63,679 nucleotides of DNA from Aureispira sp. CCB-QB1 (GTDB taxonomy: Bacteria > Bacteroidota > Bacteroidia > Chitinophagales > Saprospiraceae). Position 1 is the first letter of the stretch. Each line of letters starts with the position of its first letter. Below, piece by piece: positions 1 through 7,323 of this stretch. Below the pieces are notes generated by a model. It was not told the DNA's origin. It searched no databases and saw nothing but the letters and a program-made list of their open reading frames with translations. The position numbers were made by a program, and so were the translations under genes. The stretch is taken from contig CAMBRK010000020.1 of NCBI GenBank assembly GCA_945870185.1, positions 1-63,679 of the forward strand, in the 5' to 3' direction.

Positions 1-470
1 GATCTAAACTTAGATCAGCTAGGTTTATTGTTGTGCATTCCCGACCTACCCATCCCTTTCGGGTTCCTTCACTTCTCGCATTGTCATGCTCGACCATAAA
101 GGATCGTTCAGTCCTGCATTTTTCTATCGCGCTGATTATCAATGGTTAATTTTTAGTGCTTTGCCTTGGCGATAGACGCACTTTTGCTGCCCACCCGCTA
201 GCGGTTCACTACGTCAAAGGCTTTGCCTTTGGTGCTTTGCACTTCACTTCGTTCTTATTCTCTATCGCTTGTTTTTTGAAATATATCCTAGACCTAAAGC
301 AATAACTTTTTTGAAAGAATTTGACTTTTTCAGCAAGCCCTAGATAAACTTAAAGAGGAGTGAACATATTCATGCTTTGATTTATATCAATTGTAATATA
401 AATGTCAGTAATCTACACGACTGTTTATTGTTTCGCTGTTTTTTATGGTATTCAATTTAATATTTGGGTA
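1..470. other. Non-coding, palindrome-rich left edge
   Basis: No convincing reading frame is seen here. The first 300 bases are more GC-rich than the surrounding DNA and hold short symmetric elements: a perfect palindrome CCGCTAGCGG at 195-204, an inverted repeat CAAAGGC-TTT-GCCTTTG at 215-231, and duplicated words TCTATCGC (123-130, 261-268) and GTGCTTTGC (156-164, 232-240). The look resembles the other repeat patches of this window, so it may be a decayed dispersed repeat. The remainder (300-470) is AT-rich and featureless, and lies downstream of the minus-strand aldehyde dehydrogenase gene. Confidence 0.4.
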
Positions 471-1934
471 CTATGCATCCCGAGTAAATTTCCCATCTAT
501 TTTCCTTAATATTCCCAAAGGATTGATATTTTTAAGTTCGTCGGGTAAAAGGTAGTCAGGACAATCCTGATAACAAACCGGCCTTACCCACCTCTGTATG
601 GCATCCATGCCCACTGACGTAAATCTTGCATCAGTTGCAGCAGGGTAGGGACCACCGTGCACAGTGGCATTTCCTACTTCTACACCCGTAGGTACAAAAT
701 TGAAAACGATACGTCCCGCCACATTTTTTGCAATATTAAGGATATCTTGATTGGTTTCTAAGTCATGGTGAGTTCCGATGATGGTGGTCGTTAACTGACC
801 TTTTAAGTTTTTGTATATTTCTACCAATTGGTCTTTATTTTCACAGACCACTATGAGTGAAAATGGTCCAAAAATCTCATGATGTAGATTAACATTTTTT
901 AAGAATGCATCTCCCGTAACTCTGGCTAAAACTGGACTTGCTATTAATTCACCTTCAGCATGGGCGTGATAGATAGTTTCCACATCATGGTTATACAGTA
1001 CGTTAGATAGCGCCTGAGTATAATTTTTATGAATACCTTGATGCAACATTTTATAGGCTGGTGTCAGAGACAATTCTAAGGCAAGGAGGCTCGTAAAATG
1101 ATTAAGAGCACTACTTTTGATACCTAACATGATCCCTGGATTGGTACAAAATTGGCCCACACCAATAGTAATCGAACCAGCAAATGCTTTTGCATATTCT
1201 TTGGCATCATGTCGAAGGGCATCTTTTAGTAAAATCACAGGATTAGTACTTCCCATCTCTGAAAACACAGGGATCGGAGTGGCCCTTTGTTGCGCATAGT
1301 CAAAGATAGCCCTTCCACCTGATAAGCTTCCAGTAAAGCCTACTCCGGCGGTAAGTGGATGTTGGGTCAGTATTTTGCCCATTTCAAAAGACTCTCCTTC
1401 TACATGTTGGAATACATGAGGATGGACACCACAAATGGCTATTGCCTTTTTTATAGCACTTGTCACCAGTGCTGAGGTTTTAGGGTGAGCAGGATGACCT
1501 TTTACGATTACCGAGCAGCCGGCAGCAAGAGCAGAAGCGGTATCACCACCTGCTGTAGAGTAAGCCAATGGAAAATTTGAAGCACCGAATACTAAAATGG
1601 GCCCTAGAGCAATGGACATTTTGCGCATATCAGGTTTTGGCATCGGTTTCCTGTCGGGCGAAGCTTTGTCTATAACCGCATTTACCCAAGAACCTTCAAC
1701 TACTAAGTCTCCAAAAGCACGCAATTGTCCACATGTCCTAGCTCTTTCTCCTGCGAAACGAGCAGTAGGTAGATTGGTTTCTTCTGAAGCTGTTGTTAAA
1801 AGCTCCTCACCCAGGGCTTCAATTTCGTCAGCTATAGTACATAAGAATTTCTTTTTATCTTTTCCGGATATATTTTGGTAGCTCAAAAAGGCATCATATG
1901 CCTGATCCATAATTTGATTAATTTCGTTTATCAT
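471..1934 (-). CDS. Aldehyde dehydrogenase, 2,5-dioxovalerate (alpha-ketoglutaric semialdehyde) type
   Basis: NAD(P)+-dependent aldehyde dehydrogenase predicted to oxidise 2,5-dioxovalerate (alpha-ketoglutaric semialdehyde) to 2-oxoglutarate in the cytoplasm. The 487-residue protein has the full ALDH length, with catalytic Cys263 in GQFCTNPG, general-base Glu226 in FSEMGSTNP and the cofactor-side motif FGASNFPLAYSTAGGD (about 116-131), which is typical of the KGSADH subfamily. It is the second gene of a two-gene operon, 10 bases after a DapA-family lyase. That pairing is known from hydroxyproline, arabinose and glucarate breakdown, where the lyase makes the semialdehyde that this enzyme oxidises. 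The subfamily call is strong; the exact pathway is an inference because no oxidase, epimerase or sugar-acid dehydratase lies in the window. Confidence 0.88.
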   Translation of the reverse strand: MINEINQIMDQAYDAFLSYQNISGKDKKKFLCTIADEIEALGEELLTTASEETNLPTARFAGERARTCGQLRAFGDLVVEGSWVNAVIDKASPDRKPMPKPDMRKMSIALGPILVFGASNFPLAYSTAGGDTASALAAGCSVIVKGHPAHPKTSALVTSAIKKAIAICGVHPHVFQHVEGESFEMGKILTQHPLTAGVGFTGSLSGGRAIFDYAQQRATPIPVFSEMGSTNPVILLKDALRHDAKEYAKAFAGSITIGVGQFCTNPGIMLGIKSSALNHFTSLLALELSLTPAYKMLHQGIHKNYTQALSNVLYNHDVETIYHAHAEGELIASPVLARVTGDAFLKNVNLHHEIFGPFSLIVVCENKDQLVEIYKNLKGQLTTTIIGTHHDLETNQDILNIAKNVAGRIVFNFVPTGVEVGNATVHGGPYPAATDARFTSVGMDAIQRWVRPVCYQDCPDYLLPDELKNINPLGILRKIDGKFTRDA

Positions 1935-1944
1935 GTCCTAGTAT

Positions 1945-2844
1945 TTAAAGAGTTGGGAGTAAAGGCCTTTTGGCTTGAGATGATTTAATGATATGTTCGA
2001 CTGCTGCTCTTTCTTCGCCAGTTAAAGTTAGTCTAGGTGCCCTGACGTACTCGGTACCTATGCCTTCATGAAATTCAGCCAGTTTTATATATTGAACGAG
2101 CTTAGCATGAATATCTAATTCTAATAGTGGTAAAAACCATCTGTAAATAAGCCTTGCTTCTTCTATTCTACCAGCCTGAATCAATTTGAAAATAGTCACT
2201 GTCTCTTTTGGATAAGCACAAACCAATCCAGCAACCCAGCCATCAGCTCCCATGACGAGTTCTTCCATGGCTAGGGTGTCTACACCGCAAAGTATCTTTA
2301 ATCTATCTCCAAAACGATTAGCCAAACGAGTGACATTAGAAATATCTCGGGTAGATTCCTTGATAGCTTGTATATTAGTACATGAGATCAATTCTTCAAA
2401 CATGTCCAAAGTAACTTCTGTTTTGTAGTCAACTGGATTGTTGTAAATCATTATGGGTAAATTTACATGATCAGCTACAGCTTTGAAATAAGTTACACAC
2501 TCTCTGTGGTCCGGTTTATATCTCATAGGTGGCAACATCATCAGTCCTTTGGCTCCCCAGTCTTGAGCCAGCGTCGCTTGACGAACGGCTTCTTTAGTAG
2601 AGCCCTCGGCAATATTCAGGATTACCGGAATAGTACCACCTACATAGTTTAAAGTCTCTTTGACCAAGACTTCTTTTTCAGTCTCAGTAAGCGTACTGGA
2701 TTCACCTAAGGTTCCACCCAATATAATGCCATGAACTCCAGCATCCAATTGTGCCTGTAGATTTTTTAAGTACATTTGTATATCTATGGCTTCATGGATA
2801 TCAAACTTGGTGGTAAGTGCAGGGAAAACTCCAGACCAATTCAT
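1945..2844 (-). CDS. DapA-family lyase/deaminase (dihydrodipicolinate synthase-like)
   Basis: Class I aldolase-fold enzyme of the DapA/N-acetylneuraminate lyase family, 299 residues, the usual family length. The GGTLGES phosphate/pyruvate-binding motif lies at 43-49, the catalytic Tyr134 in IYNNP and the Schiff-base Lys162 in IKEST. It sits directly upstream of a 2,5-dioxovalerate-type dehydrogenase and is probably co-transcribed with it. That context argues against lysine biosynthesis and for a catabolic role: either the 1-pyrroline-4-hydroxy-2-carboxylate deaminase of hydroxyproline breakdown or a 2-keto-3-deoxy-sugar-acid dehydratase. Both reactions yield 2,5-dioxovalerate. Family certain, substrate inferred. 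Confidence 0.85.
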   Translation of the reverse strand: MNWSGVFPALTTKFDIHEAIDIQMYLKNLQAQLDAGVHGIILGGTLGESSTLTETEKEVLVKETLNYVGGTIPVILNIAEGSTKEAVRQATLAQDWGAKGLMMLPPMRYKPDHRECVTYFKAVADHVNLPIMIYNNPVDYKTEVTLDMFEELISCTNIQAIKESTRDISNVTRLANRFGDRLKILCGVDTLAMEELVMGADGWVAGLVCAYPKETVTIFKLIQAGRIEEARLIYRWFLPLLELDIHAKLVQYIKLAEFHEGIGTEYVRAPRLTLTGEERAAVEHIIKSSQAKRPLLPTL

Positions 2845-2860
2845 TTGTTAAAAATTTTCA

Positions 2861-2868
2861 CAAAAATA
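2861..2868 (-). promoter_or_regulatory. Candidate -7 box TATTTTTG for the lyase/dehydrogenase operon
   Basis: On the minus strand the octamer TATTTTTG matches the Bacteroidota -7 consensus TAnnTTTG and lies 16 bases before the lyase ATG. No clear TTG -33 element was found at the expected spacing, so this is a motif match only. Confidence 0.35.
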
Positions 2869-3488
2869 GATAATTTGTAGTATTGAATGTCTTTTTGCAT
2901 AAATAGAATTTTATACACAGATGAAATGAGCATGAACCCACCTTAGTGGAATCTGCATTTCCGTCAGGGAGGCCTGTCCGTTTTCTATAGTTTAACCAAT
3001 TACTGAAAGATTTTCGGTGTCTTTATGTGATCATGTTTAATGAAAATATCGGTATCTGATCTCTGTTGGCTTTATTTCTAGAACTCAAATTTTAAATTTT
3101 AAACACAAACAATAGACGAAGCTTTAGCCTAGAAGTAGGAATAAATTTTCGATTTTAGAATACAAATCATATATTGCTTCAAAAGCTGAAGATAATTTTT
3201 TATCTAAAATTAAGATATAAAGTTAACAAGATGTAAATTTTTTATTTTAGTTATATGATGTATTATGATAATATCAAAGTCATTGTAAATTATTTGAATA
3301 GTGCAGATTTGGAGCTTGGGTGTTTAAGCATTTAAAAAATGATGGATTTTGTTGTAGTATTTTAATTCAATGAAAATTTGGATAAGTAAACTTGATATAC
3401 TAATTTTACACTGTTTTTAATTTCAAAGTTGCTTCCCAGTTTTCGGACCATTCATTTTTTTATAAATGGTCAAATAAAATATTGTACA
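2869..3488. other. Intergenic region, mostly AT-rich
   Basis: A 620-base gap between the divergent lyase operon and the M23 gene. No supported gene is seen. A short GC-rich patch near 2938-2985, containing CCGTCAGGGAGGCC, resembles a decayed fragment of the palindromic repeats seen near 5360 and 18450. The rest is AT-rich and presumably carries the promoter of the M23 gene, but no good TAnnTTTG box was identified. Confidence 0.35.
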
Positions 3489-4472
3489 ATGAAAAACGTA
3501 AAATACGTTTACAACGAACATACTTTACAGTACGAGGAGTACAAAACATCACCCAAAGAGAAGTTTAGAAAAAGTTTATTTTTTATATCATCAGCTCTTG
3601 TTACATCGGTAATTATATTTGTATTAGCATATTATTATTTTCCCACTCCCAAAGAGCGAGTTTTGGAGAAAGAAAAGGAGGCTACAGAATTTTATCTAAC
3701 TCAGCTTCAGGAAGAGTTTGATTTTTTGTCACAAAAAGTTGAAGGTCTTCATGAAAAAGACAATCAAATCAATAGAATGATTCTTGGTGCCAAACCCATA
3801 GATGATGGTATATGGAACGGTGGTATTGGTGGTCATGATAAGTATAAAGGACTCGAAAATTTTAAAATCACTGGAGAGCTTATTAAAAGTAATCTAGCTA
3901 GGGTAGACATTTTAAAATTAAAAGTAGATATCCAAAAAAGATCATTGGATAGTCTATATGAAGTGGCAGTAACCAAGGAGAAAAAATTGGCGTCTATACC
4001 TTCTATTAAACCTGTCAAAGAAACTGACCTTAAGAAAAGTGTTAAGTTCCTATCAGGTTTTGGCATGAGAATACATCCGATTCATAAGTTGAGAAGATTT
4101 CATAAAGGAATAGATTTCACTGCTCCTAAGGGAACTCACATACAAGCTACAGGAGATGGCAAGGTAGTATCTATTAATAAAACTGGTAGTGGCTATGGTA
4201 AACATCTTATGATTGATCATGGGTATGGATATAAGTCGCTTTACGCGCACATGCATGCTATCAGCGTCAAGGAAGGCGAAATTGTAAAGAAAGGACAAAA
4301 AATTGGATTAGTAGGTAATACCGGATCGTCTACAGGAGATCATTTACATTATGAAATATGGTTAAATGGCGTTGCCATAAACCCTATAGATTTTTGTTTG
4401 GATGGTCTTACAGCTAAAGAATATCAAGAATTGGTCAAAAGAGCTGCTACGGATAATCAGTCATTGGATTAG
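3489..4472 (+). CDS. M23 family metallopeptidase, membrane-anchored
   Basis: Predicted Zn-dependent peptidoglycan endopeptidase (LytM/M23 type), 327 residues. An N-terminal cytoplasmic stretch is followed by one transmembrane helix (about 30-51), a charged coiled-coil linker (about 55-95, 130-165) and a C-terminal M23 domain (about 186-300). Zinc ligands are visible as H205-x3-D209 (HKGID) and the HLH motif at 285-287, with His254 in YAHMH. The start is set at ATG 3489 (MKNVKYVY) because the 20 upstream in-frame residues look non-coding and extend past the usual N-terminus. The shape fits a periplasmic cell-wall hydrolase or its activator. The gene appears to be transcribed alone, with a hairpin-plus-T-run terminator 25 bases after its stop. 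Confidence 0.88.
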   Translation: MKNVKYVYNEHTLQYEEYKTSPKEKFRKSLFFISSALVTSVIIFVLAYYYFPTPKERVLEKEKEATEFYLTQLQEEFDFLSQKVEGLHEKDNQINRMILGAKPIDDGIWNGGIGGHDKYKGLENFKITGELIKSNLARVDILKLKVDIQKRSLDSLYEVAVTKEKKLASIPSIKPVKETDLKKSVKFLSGFGMRIHPIHKLRRFHKGIDFTAPKGTHIQATGDGKVVSINKTGSGYGKHLMIDHGYGYKSLYAHMHAISVKEGEIVKKGQKIGLVGNTGSSTGDHLHYEIWLNGVAINPIDFCLDGLTAKEYQELVKRAATDNQSLD

Positions 4473-4496
4473 TATTTAAAAAGATGTAAAAAAGAT

Positions 4497-4532
4497 TGCG
4501 TCAAGTTTATTTTGACTTGAAGCATTTTTTTT
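4497..4532 (+). terminator. Rho-independent terminator after M23 gene
   Basis: Hairpin TGCGTCAAGT / ACTTGAAGCA (one mismatch) around a short T-rich loop, followed by a run of T residues. It fits an intrinsic terminator for the M23 gene. Confidence 0.65.
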
Positions 4533-4615
4533 GGTTAAAATTGAGTTAAAGAGGTATATACCTATATCTTTTTATTTAGTTTTACGTCTTCATCATAACA
4601 AATTAAATTTAAGTC

Positions 4616-5119
4616 ATGTCTTTTAGATCAAAATTTTCAACCCTACTTTTTGTATGTTTTACTTTTGTGGTAAATGCTAGTAATAATCCTTTTCCCTCTA
4701 TAAATATCAAATCGCTAGATGGGAAGGCTGTCAATACAGACACTTACACTAAAAATGGCAAAATCACTGTGGTCTCTTTTTGGGCAACTTGGTGTACGCC
4801 TTGCAAAAGAGAACTTGATGTGATCAACGAAGTATACGCAGATTGGGTAGAAAAGTATGACTTGCAACTTTTAGCTATTACGATAGATGATGTGAGGGGA
4901 ATAACCAAAGTACCGGCAATGGTCCAGAGCAAAGGTTGGGAATTTACCGTTTTGGCTGACACAAAGCAAGAATTACAACAAGCTTTAAATTTTCAAACCA
5001 TACCACAGACTTTCTTACTCAACGACAAAGGCGAAATAGTCTATTCACACAATGGATATAATCCTGGAGACGAAATTGAGTTAGAAAAAAAAATTGCTGC
5101 ACTTTTAGAGAAAAAGTAA
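4616..5119 (+). CDS. TlpA-like thioredoxin-family protein
   Basis: Secreted thioredoxin-fold protein of the TlpA/ResA/DsbE group, 167 residues. An N-terminal signal peptide (about 1-22, ending VVNAS) is followed by a thioredoxin domain with the redox motif WATWCTPCK (Cys60 and Cys63) and the cis-Pro segment QTIPQTFLL. Such proteins act in the periplasm as thiol-disulfide reductants, for example in cytochrome c maturation or protein repair. No ccm or dsbD gene is adjacent, so the client is unknown. The gene starts 140 bases after the M23 gene, beyond a terminator, so it is probably transcribed on its own. Confidence 0.88.
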   Translation: MSFRSKFSTLLFVCFTFVVNASNNPFPSINIKSLDGKAVNTDTYTKNGKITVVSFWATWCTPCKRELDVINEVYADWVEKYDLQLLAITIDDVRGITKVPAMVQSKGWEFTVLADTKQELQQALNFQTIPQTFLLNDKGEIVYSHNGYNPGDEIELEKKIAALLEKK

Positions 5120-5289
5120 ACAGTACATTATAAGGTGATCAAAGTGACGAAATCAAGTTGTCTTTTTAATCACTTTTTTTATTGTCTAATTAAAGTTTTG
5201 ATCTTATTGATTTAAATTCCCGCTTTCTAAATTATTGAACAACTAATATCTATTCATTGGTGGTTTAGTTTTACTTTATTTTCTTTTGT

Positions 5290-5593
5290 CCACGCTAAAG
5301 TCGTGGCAGGCTTTGACACAAAAGAAACAAACCTGTCACGTCTTTAGCGTGAAAGTCAAGCCTGCTTGCCCTGACGGTACGGCGAGGCAGGGCTTTTTCC
5401 TTTTCTTAACGCCACAACTTCAAAAAATAGCTAAACATACCTGTCACGTCTTCAGCGTGAAAAAACCTGCCCGCCTATTACGTAGTGGTCAGGCGGGCTC
5501 GACTTTGGATTCGGCTCGCCGCAATAACCATTTGTTGAACTTTGTTAATTTCGACTCGATTTAAATATTCGTTCACGCTAAAGACGTGACAAG
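5290..5593. repeat. Mosaic of inverted and direct repeats (REP/MITE-like debris)
   Basis: A GC-rich island in an otherwise empty gap (5120-5807). A 21-base word close to CCTGTCACGTCTTTAGCG occurs directly at 5332-5352 and 5440-5460 and inverted at 5290-5310 and 5572-5593, so the island is bracketed by inverted copies. Inside are two palindromic modules. The one at 5357-5393 (core GACGGTACGGCGAGGCAGG) is related to 18437-18468, and the one at 5465-5499 (core CCCGCCTATTACGTAGTGG) is related to 18280-18313 and 63541-63574, both in reverse orientation. A 92-codon open frame across the island is just repeat sequence. The flanks 5120-5289 and 5594-5807 are AT-rich with nothing recognised. Confidence 0.75.
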
Positions 5594-5807
5594 TCTTGGC
5601 TCAGGCAGTTTTCTGTTTTTAACGCTATTTTTCAAAGTTTTGACTAAAAATGAAAAGGCCCATTGTCCCTTGCTTTATTATTCCATATAATTGTTAATTC
5701 TTTATTTGGGTTTTTATAAGAACAAGGTAAAATCAGGTTAATTATTTGAACTTATTATGTTATATTAATAAATTGTAATTATTTGTAAATGCAAAAACTT
5801 CAGTTGT

Positions 5808-7178
5808 CTAATCCAATTTTTGAAGGATACCTTTTTCTTTCATCACTCCTTCAATATCGCTTGAAGTTCTGGGTACAAATTCAGACAAATTTTCTATTTT
5901 ATCTTCTTTAATCAGGATATTGTCTTCTATTCTGATAGCGATATTCCACCATTTTTTATCTGTAGGACTATTTTCAGGTATATAGATGCCTGGTTCTACG
6001 GTGATCACCATGCCTGGTTTTAAGGTCTTATACTCTCCTCTATCATGTACGTCCAAGCCCAAATGATGACTTACGCCATGAGGAAAGAATGGGTGATTTT
6101 CACCTTTTTTTACGATACCTAGTCGGATGAGGCCTTCATGAATAGTATTTCGACATGCTTGATCTATATCCTTAAATGTATTCCCTTTTTTTACAGCTTT
6201 GATACCTTCATCGAGTGCTAGTAGTACCAAATCATAGAGTTGTTTTTCTTCTTGATTAAAGAAACCTTTGGTAGGGACAGTGCGCGTGATATCACCTGTA
6301 TAATTCTGGTACTCAGCTCCTACATCCATCAATACTAATCTATCCTTGATGAGGTCTTTATCATTGCTTGAGTAATGCAGAATACATCCATTATTGCCGG
6401 CACCCACGATAGGCAGATAGCCAGAATCTTCAGCTCCCATAGCCCGATGTATAAATTCGTGGACACCTTGGATTTGTCGTTCGGATACGCCAGGTTGTAT
6501 GGATTTCATAGCTTCAATGTGGCCTTGACCTGATATTTTGATAGCATGCTTTAAAATGCCAATCTCTTCTTCAGTTTTGATCCCTCTTAATTGATGTAAC
6601 CAAGCTTCAAGTTCTTCATTTTCAATTTTGTTTTGGGTTGCAATTTCATTTAATATGTTGATTAAGTCTTCGTTATATTCGTTATTTTCGAATTGTGGCC
6701 AGCTAGCGTAGACATGGGACAAATCAGCTAACAAGGGATTTATTTTTTTGAATTCCTGTATAGGTAATACCAACGTGGCACCAGATTTTTCTTTTGCACC
6801 TTCTTCTCCCAACATAAGGCCATGCCACAATTCTTCATCAGCATTTTTGGGTGATATCAGGATCACATCTTTTGCTTTTTGATTTTGAATAACTACATCA
6901 TTTTTAAAAACAAGCAATATAACATTGGCTTCATGGATACCAGAAAAATAATATAAATCTGTATTTTGTTTGTACCTGTGTTCAGTGTCAGCTGATCTTG
7001 TTTGTTTGGGATTGCTTACAAAAATGGCGGCACTATTTTCAGGCATTTTGTTACGAAGTTGCTCTCGACGTTCCTTGTGGAAATCTTTAGTCAACCTTTT
7101 GGGTTGAGCCAAAATAGTGATCGTGAATAAAAATGCGGAAATACATAACAGGAGCTTTATAAAATGACAATTCATCAT
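5808..7178 (-). CDS. pepP: Xaa-Pro aminopeptidase (M24B), secreted
   Basis: Proline-specific aminopeptidase removing N-terminal residues before proline, about 456 residues. A signal peptide (ending LFTITILAQ) is followed by an N-terminal creatinase-like domain and a C-terminal pita-bread M24 domain. The five metal ligands are visible in order: Asp in LMDVGAEY, Asp in TGDITRTVP, His in HGVSHHLGLD, Glu in TVEPGIY and Glu in RIEDNIL. The export signal suggests a periplasmic or outer-envelope location, unlike cytoplasmic E. coli PepP, and fits peptide scavenging. The N-terminus reads TTG-ATG-ATG; the first ATG is taken as start and the next one three bases on is equally possible. No operon partner is evident. 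Confidence 0.88.
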   Translation of the reverse strand: MMNCHFIKLLLCISAFLFTITILAQPKRLTKDFHKERREQLRNKMPENSAAIFVSNPKQTRSADTEHRYKQNTDLYYFSGIHEANVILLVFKNDVVIQNQKAKDVILISPKNADEELWHGLMLGEEGAKEKSGATLVLPIQEFKKINPLLADLSHVYASWPQFENNEYNEDLINILNEIATQNKIENEELEAWLHQLRGIKTEEEIGILKHAIKISGQGHIEAMKSIQPGVSERQIQGVHEFIHRAMGAEDSGYLPIVGAGNNGCILHYSSNDKDLIKDRLVLMDVGAEYQNYTGDITRTVPTKGFFNQEEKQLYDLVLLALDEGIKAVKKGNTFKDIDQACRNTIHEGLIRLGIVKKGENHPFFPHGVSHHLGLDVHDRGEYKTLKPGMVITVEPGIYIPENSPTDKKWWNIAIRIEDNILIKEDKIENLSEFVPRTSSDIEGVMKEKGILQKLD

Positions 7179-7323
7179 CAATGAAATTTAAGTAAAAGAA
7201 TAGAAGCTAAAAATGACATGGTTTTATGCATTATTAATTGGATTTAATCCTGAAAAGTTGCAAAATGAAAACTGATTTTAGACTTAAGGTAAATAATAAT
7301 AGATTTTTTGAGCTTACAAATGC

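Noticed and set aside
1945-2844. Lysine-pathway dapA
   Set aside because: The family fits, but pairing with a dioxovalerate-type dehydrogenase in one operon points to catabolism.
3429-3488. Upstream 20-residue extension of the M23 protein
   Set aside because: The ATG at 3489 begins the usual MKNVKYVYNEHTLQYE-type N-terminus; the extension has no conserved character.
5286-5564. A 92-codon open frame in the repeat island
   Set aside because: It is made of the direct and inverted repeat modules and has no protein-like composition.
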